Position numbers and translations under genes: made by a program. DNA of 34,624 bases, from assembly GCA_023135995.1 (NCBI GenBank), contig JAGLRY010000028.1:1-34624 (forward strand). Direction: 5' to 3'. Source of the stretch: Candidatus Aminicenantota bacterium (GTDB taxonomy: Bacteria; Acidobacteriota; Aminicenantia; Aminicenantales; Aminicenantaceae). Within the stretch, counting starts at the first letter, position 1. Every line of letters starts with the position of its first letter. The notes beneath the pieces are model-generated. The model saw nothing but the letters and a program-made list of their open reading frames with translations, was not told the DNA's origin and did no database searches. This document shows, piece after piece, positions 30,589 to 34,624 of this stretch.

Positions 30589-31791
30589 ATGAAAAAAGAG
30601 ATCGGATTAGTACCTAAAACGCTTATTCTGTTAGTCATATTTACCATCGGAGTCTGTCTGCATCTTTCTCTCATCAAAAATCCGGATAATTATCAGGTCT
30701 TTGGGAATGCGGCAGAGAATCTATTTTATAAACAGAACCTTTATGCAAAGTATGGGATCCTGGATTACTTTAAATACAGTCCTCTGGCTGCAATAATGAT
30801 CGTCCCCTTTGGGTTCCTTATCGACGAAGTGGGTATGTTCCTCTTCCTTTTCCTCCAGTACTGGCTATTCTTTTGGGGATTCTGGAGGTGGACAAAATCT
30901 GCTGGCTTCCGTATAGATCAATCCTCCAGCATGATGATCCTGGCTTTAATATCTGTCGTCTCGGATTCTCTTCTGGCCGTCCAAATCTGCCAGGTCAATG
31001 CGGGCATTTTTGGTCTCATGCTGTTGGCTGCGGCACAGTATTCAGAGGGGAAGCATCTTAAGTCAGGGTTGTTGCTCTCGTTGGCGACGAGCCTGAAACT
31101 ATTTCCTTTCACCCTGGCCTTTTGCTTCTTAACGGATTTTAAGAAAAAATTCTGGCTGGTTTTTTGGGTGGGCCTTGCTTTTTGGTTCTTTTTGCCCGCG
31201 TTGTTAATAGGGGTTGATTACAACTTCGAACTTTTGCGTGAGTGGTACAATCTTATGACCTGGGATCAAACACGCAATCTCGAGATGCTCGATATCGGGA
31301 ATTTTCTGAATCTCCATTTTGGTATTTCTCAAGTTATTCGCAATCCCATGGCTGTCGTGTTTGGTCTATTTGTCGGCGTGGCCTCTCTCTATCTTTTCCG
31401 TAAAGGGAGGACAGAACTGATCGCTAGATTCCTTGTGCCTGTCAACGGCCTGTATGTCCTTCTTTTTTCTTATCTCAGTGAATCTGCCACTTCTATTCTC
31501 GCCACCCCAGCCATTTTTTTGATCGCCATGGAAGCACTAAATGAAAAAACACGAGCTTGGCGGTATTGGATCCTCTGGATACTAGCGCTGCTTCTCATCC
31601 CTGTGTTTTATTCGGACCTTGTGCCTAAATCTTGGTCCTTATGGGCCCGGGGCTTTCACCTGAAAACAGTCGGTTACGTCTATATCTCGATCGTCATCGG
31701 TTTTCTGTTTGCAAAGCACTACAAAAAAAGTACTGCTGAAAATCCGCAGCTCTCATTCCAAGATCATCACAATAAAGAATACCTGGGCTGA
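30589..31791 (+). CDS. Multispan membrane glycosyltransferase (GT87/DUF2029-like)
   Basis: A 400-residue integral membrane protein with about nine to ten hydrophobic helices. The first loop has YQVFGNAAENLFYKQNLY and DYFKYSPLAAIMIVPFG, a F-x-Y-x-P-L pattern found in GT87 polyprenyl-phosphate-sugar-dependent mannosyltransferases, and a later GLLLSLATSLKLFP resembles the conserved loop before a helix. Such enzymes use polyprenyl-phosphate sugars outside the membrane. The ATG at 30589 is the only sensible start. It sits 84 nt after a GT4 gene. The assignment rests on pattern alone; a related GT-C family is possible. Confidence 0.75.
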   Translation: MKKEIGLVPKTLILLVIFTIGVCLHLSLIKNPDNYQVFGNAAENLFYKQNLYAKYGILDYFKYSPLAAIMIVPFGFLIDEVGMFLFLFLQYWLFFWGFWRWTKSAGFRIDQSSSMMILALISVVSDSLLAVQICQVNAGIFGLMLLAAAQYSEGKHLKSGLLLSLATSLKLFPFTLAFCFLTDFKKKFWLVFWVGLAFWFFLPALLIGVDYNFELLREWYNLMTWDQTRNLEMLDIGNFLNLHFGISQVIRNPMAVVFGLFVGVASLYLFRKGRTELIARFLVPVNGLYVLLFSYLSESATSILATPAIFLIAMEALNEKTRAWRYWILWILALLLIPVFYSDLVPKSWSLWARGFHLKTVGYVYISIVIGFLFAKHYKKSTAENPQLSFQDHHNKEYLG

Positions 31792-31804
31792 TCAGTTTAA
31801 TTAT

Positions 31805-31853
31805 ATAGAATCAGAGGTGATGGATGGAGCGAAGACATCTCCTTTGATTCTAT
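31805..31853. terminator. Long hairpin between convergent genes
   Basis: Left arm 31805-31822 (ATAGAATCAGAGGTGATG) and right arm 31836-31853 (CATCTCCTTTGATTCTAT) pair at 16 of 18 positions across a 13-nt loop. It lies in the 105-nt gap between the convergent GT87-like and nhaC genes and is the best candidate for a shared terminator, though there is no T run. Confidence 0.45.
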
Positions 31854-31896
31854 CTCTAAAGGTGCTCGTTATTAGGGTGAACCTAGGGAGTAAGAG

Positions 31897-33327
31897 CTAA
31901 CTCCCGATCTGAGTCTCATCCTCCCTGATCTTGGGTGTCATACTGAATCCAGTCAATCCGAAGATGGCCAGGATCACAACAGCGGTATAGTTCATGACAG
32001 CCCAGATGAGATAGGAAAATGTTGGGACACCTATGGTGCCTGTGATGTAAACACCTGCCATACTCCATGGGATAAGGGGGACGATAATGGCTCCGCTTTC
32101 CTCGATGATCCGGGAAAGGTTCTTTGCAGCAAGGCCCTTTTTCTTGTAGATGGGAGCTAGAAGCTCGCCGGGGATGATCATGGAAAGATAAGAACTCCCT
32201 GTGACAAGCGCCATGACGATCGATGCGGATATTGTTGTAAAAACGATACTCCAGACTTTATTGGCAAATTTCATCAATTTATCCAGTATGACTTGGAGCA
32301 TCCCTGTCCGCTGCATGATTCCCCCAAAACTGAATGCGGTGAAGGCGACCAATTGGGTCTCCATCATGCTCATCATTCCACCCCTTGAGATCAACTGGTC
32401 GACCTGTTCCACACCTGTGTGCGCCACATAGCCGGTGTTCAGGGCAGTGGCGATCTCAGTGATCGAAGCTTTTTGAAAGACGACGGCGAGTATTCCCGCG
32501 ATGAAAGAGGAGAACAACATGCCGGGTATTGTGGGTTTTTTTGTGGCGGCAAAGTAGAAGACGACCACCATCGGTAGGAGAAGGAGGATGTTGAAATTGA
32601 AGTTTTCTTTGAGAGTTTGTGTGATCAATATCAAACTTTCAGACTCGACATCTCCGCCTCCATATTTTAGCCCAACAATGAAGTACACCAACATCCCGAT
32701 GAGCCAGGCCGGTGTTGCCGACCACATCATGTGTTTGATGTGGTCAAAAAGATTGGAGCCCGCAGCAACAGGAGCCAGGTTTGTGACATCGGAGAAGGGT
32801 GACATTTTGTCTCCGAAGTAAGCCCCTGAGACAATGGCACCGGCCGCAGGCCCAAGGGGAATCCCCAGGCCAATAGCGATACCGATAAAGGCAACGCCTA
32901 AGGTTCCGATGGTTCCCCAGGAAGTCCCTGTCGAGATCGAAGTGAGTGAACAGACGAAACAGGCTGTGACGAGGAAGAATTTTGGTGAGATCAGTTTGAG
33001 ACCATAGTATATGACCATGGGGATCGTCCCGCTGGCGATCCAGGCGCCGATCAGAATGCCCACACATAACATGATCAGAATGGCTGGCATGGCTTTGTGG
33101 ATGCTGTCGACGATTCCCCGTTCCATATCTTCCCATTTGAAGCGCAGGATCAAGCCCATACACCCAGTGATGAAAGCCGCAGCAACAAGAAGGACTTGCG
33201 GACGGATTTTGTACACACCATAACCCACGCCGAGGAGAAGGCCCATGGCAATAAGGGGAATGAGAGATACACCAAAACTCGGCGTTTTTGTTTTGGTTTG
33301 TTTGTCCTTTTGGTTTTCTGTGTTCAT
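31897..33327 (-). CDS. nhaC: NhaC-family Na+/H+ antiporter-like transporter
   Basis: A 476-residue inner-membrane transporter with about 11-12 helices. Typical NhaC blocks are visible: GWILM-type LLLGVGYGVYKIRPQVLLVAAAF, ILIGAWIASGTIPMVIYYGLKLISP, the polar CSLTSISTGTSWGTIGTLGVAFIGIAIGLGIP region, GAYFGDKMSPFSDVTNLAPVAAGSNLFDHIKHM and, near the end, IVPLIPWSMAGVYITGTIGV. ATG 33327 has AAGGA 6 nt upstream. It lies 88 nt after iadA on the same strand. Members may exchange Na+ for H+ or for organic anions (as in malate/lactate antiporters); the ion or solute is not readable here. Confidence 0.9.
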   Translation of the reverse strand: MNTENQKDKQTKTKTPSFGVSLIPLIAMGLLLGVGYGVYKIRPQVLLVAAAFITGCMGLILRFKWEDMERGIVDSIHKAMPAILIMLCVGILIGAWIASGTIPMVIYYGLKLISPKFFLVTACFVCSLTSISTGTSWGTIGTLGVAFIGIAIGLGIPLGPAAGAIVSGAYFGDKMSPFSDVTNLAPVAAGSNLFDHIKHMMWSATPAWLIGMLVYFIVGLKYGGGDVESESLILITQTLKENFNFNILLLLPMVVVFYFAATKKPTIPGMLFSSFIAGILAVVFQKASITEIATALNTGYVAHTGVEQVDQLISRGGMMSMMETQLVAFTAFSFGGIMQRTGMLQVILDKLMKFANKVWSIVFTTISASIVMALVTGSSYLSMIIPGELLAPIYKKKGLAAKNLSRIIEESGAIIVPLIPWSMAGVYITGTIGVPTFSYLIWAVMNYTAVVILAIFGLTGFSMTPKIREDETQIGS

Positions 33328-33362
33328 CTTTCGTCCTTTTAACTCTGGATATTTATAACCAT

Positions 33363-33380
33363 CAGATTTTTAAAAATCTG
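33363..33380. promoter_or_regulatory. 18-bp palindrome between iadA and nhaC
   Basis: CAGATTTTT followed directly by AAAAATCTG, a perfect 9+9 palindrome, in the 88-nt gap upstream of nhaC. TATAAA lies a little closer to nhaC (without a good -35). It might be an operator or a hairpin; no further support. Confidence 0.35.
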
Positions 33381-33415
33381 AAAATTGTCCTGCTGCTCAA
33401 TTCCCTTGTTACGAC

Positions 33416-34585
33416 TCAAGAAAAAGTCCCTTTGACGAGGAGTTCTCCTCCCCACATCATTTTTTGCCCCTTGGCGATCGAGCCGGAAAGATCCCATTTT
33501 TCATCGAGAAAAACAAGGTCTGCGTCATTCCCCACCTTGATCTCGCCTTTGTGTTCGAGCTTGTAAAAGGCCGCTGCATTTGTGGAAAATAACCGGGTCG
33601 TCTCAGGAACGCTCAAAACTCGTTCTTGAATAAGGTACTTGAAGTTTGCCAAGAGGCTTTTCTGTGTAGCAATGGTCAATCCAGCGAGGTTTCCCTCTTT
33701 ATCGAATACGGGGAGGCTTCCATTGGCGTCGGAGCTGACGGTAATGTTGGTGAGAGGAGCATTCTTTTCTTTACATGACCGGATGGCCGCGGCCACACTG
33801 ATATGGCCTCCCTCTGGGAGATCTGGATCGAGGCCTGCTGTCAGATCTATGTATCCGCCCCTTTGGATGAATTGGATGGACTCTTCGAGCAATTCAAGAT
33901 TGCGGTTGCAGTGAGTGGGAATGAGCTGTGTGATCGGGATCTCTGTTTCTTCGATCAACCGGAAAAACATCTCGAGGCGGCGGCTCCCATCTCCCAGATG
34001 GCAGTGGAATATACCCGCTTTTCCTCCCAGCATTCCTCCCACACGACACTCTGAGGCCAGGCGGCAAAACTCTTCGAATGTGGGTTGGGAGGAGCGGTGG
34101 TCAGAAACGGCGATCTCGCCCGCTCCGATCACTTTGTCGATAAGTATGATATCGGAGCGCAAGCTTCCTGTGAGGGTGACCACAGGAATCTGGTAGGATC
34201 CCGAAAAAATGTATGTGGTGATCCCCTCGGTCTCTAACCCGTTCGCTTTGGCCAGCAAAGACTCCATGTGGCGGGTTGTCCCGTCAGTGCCTAAACAACT
34301 GATCACTGTGGTCACTCCGTTCGTGATGATGTCTTCCACCGTTATCTCGGGAGCACGGGTGGAGGCGCCTCCTTCGCCGCCGCCACCCAATATGTGAGCA
34401 TGACTGTCTATGAATCCAGGAAAAATCCGTTTGCCCGAAGCATCCAATTCATCTATGGGAAACCCTGCAATCCTGATCTGTCCGGGTTCACAGATTGCGC
34501 CGATCTTGCTGTCCAGAATAAGGATGTCTTTTTCACCCAGGGGATCGGGTGAAAAGATCTCTCCGCCTCGCACTAGAATGACCAT
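33416..34585 (-). CDS. iadA: Isoaspartyl dipeptidase IadA
   Basis: A 389-residue amidohydrolase that cleaves beta-aspartyl (isoaspartyl) dipeptides arising from damaged proteins, using a two-metal centre. Seen: FPGFIDSHAHILGGGGEGG (His62, His64), STRAPEI, HCHLGDG (His196), PTHCNRN (His225) and VSSDANGS (the catalytic Asp). At the position of the bridging carboxylated Lys of E. coli IadA (VIGVKCAISDHR) this protein has VIGAGEIAVSDHR, so Glu157 probably bridges the metals. ATG 34585 has GGAGG 5-6 nt upstream and gives the same length as E. coli IadA (390); an in-frame ATG at 34615 is less likely. The next gene on this strand is nhaC. Confidence 0.93.
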   Translation of the reverse strand: MVILVRGGEIFSPDPLGEKDILILDSKIGAICEPGQIRIAGFPIDELDASGKRIFPGFIDSHAHILGGGGEGGASTRAPEITVEDIITNGVTTVISCLGTDGTTRHMESLLAKANGLETEGITTYIFSGSYQIPVVTLTGSLRSDIILIDKVIGAGEIAVSDHRSSQPTFEEFCRLASECRVGGMLGGKAGIFHCHLGDGSRRLEMFFRLIEETEIPITQLIPTHCNRNLELLEESIQFIQRGGYIDLTAGLDPDLPEGGHISVAAAIRSCKEKNAPLTNITVSSDANGSLPVFDKEGNLAGLTIATQKSLLANFKYLIQERVLSVPETTRLFSTNAAAFYKLEHKGEIKVGNDADLVFLDEKWDLSGSIAKGQKMMWGGELLVKGTFS

Positions 34586-34624
34586 TTCTACCTCCAATTT
34601 GCCTGAATTATTCATAAAAGCTGC

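Noticed and set aside
32744..33163. A 139-codon minus-strand frame in another phase of nhaC
   Set aside because: It is rich in His, Arg and Cys, typical of a frame-shifted read of a membrane protein gene; NhaC covers the region fully.

Overview
This 34.6 kb window is chromosomal DNA from a bacterium. Its GC content looks moderate, a little under 50% by eye. The RND/HlyD-type adaptor, the lipoprotein and the undecaprenyl-phosphate glycan genes suggest a double-membraned cell. The mix of M20 and isoaspartyl peptidases, DUF4388 and long TPR proteins, accB-accC and a sigma-54 activator is most like Acidobacteriota or Candidatus Aminicenantes-type genomes. That placement is an inference, not a proof. 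I see no prophage, CRISPR array, tRNA, rRNA or transposase gene.

Layout. 1-1711: a minus-strand pair, M20 peptidase then cutA. 2059-8960: a plus-strand surface-glycan cluster with four GT4 and one GT2 glycosyltransferases and a WcaJ/WbaP-type initiating sugar-phosphate transferase; most genes overlap by 4 nt. 9120-15797: a tight minus-strand run transcribed as ABC ATPase, Yip1-like membrane protein, DUF4388 protein, a possible 28-residue membrane peptide, miaA, hflX, a TPR/SLH lipoprotein and a pgsA-type gene. A MacA-like adaptor (15803-17068) heads this run. 17511-18883: an inositol-monophosphatase-family gene and a membrane-anchored LecA-like protein. 18927-20759: accB-accC on the minus strand. 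20997-25267: the information-processing operon ffh, rpsP, khpA, rimM, trmD, rplS, rnhB, followed by a 704-residue TPR protein. 27508-31791: a GAF/sigma-54 activator, a small CxxC protein, a GT4 and a GT87-like membrane glycosyltransferase. 31897-34585: iadA then nhaC on the minus strand.

The most notable signals lie between the genes. (i) Two 49-bp elements are exact reverse complements of each other. Each is a pair of GTAG-footed hairpins with a REPIN-like layout. (ii) These sit inside or beside longer inverted repeats of a roughly 90-bp unit (1782-2011, 8975-9080, 17141-17392, and a half copy at 1-95). The family looks like a non-autonomous mobile or structural intergenic element parked between promoters or gene ends. 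(iii) Four genes (2059, 6403, 17511, 29060) have a TTGNNA-N17-TANNNT promoter whose -10 box ends only 8-9 nt before the start codon, which points to leaderless or nearly leaderless mRNAs. (iv) rimM is broken by a frameshift at a run of ten T, either a sequence error or slippage.

Functionally the window combines envelope-glycan synthesis, a core translation/secretion operon, fatty-acid initiation (AccBC), and peptide or isoaspartyl-dipeptide use with a linked NhaC transporter.
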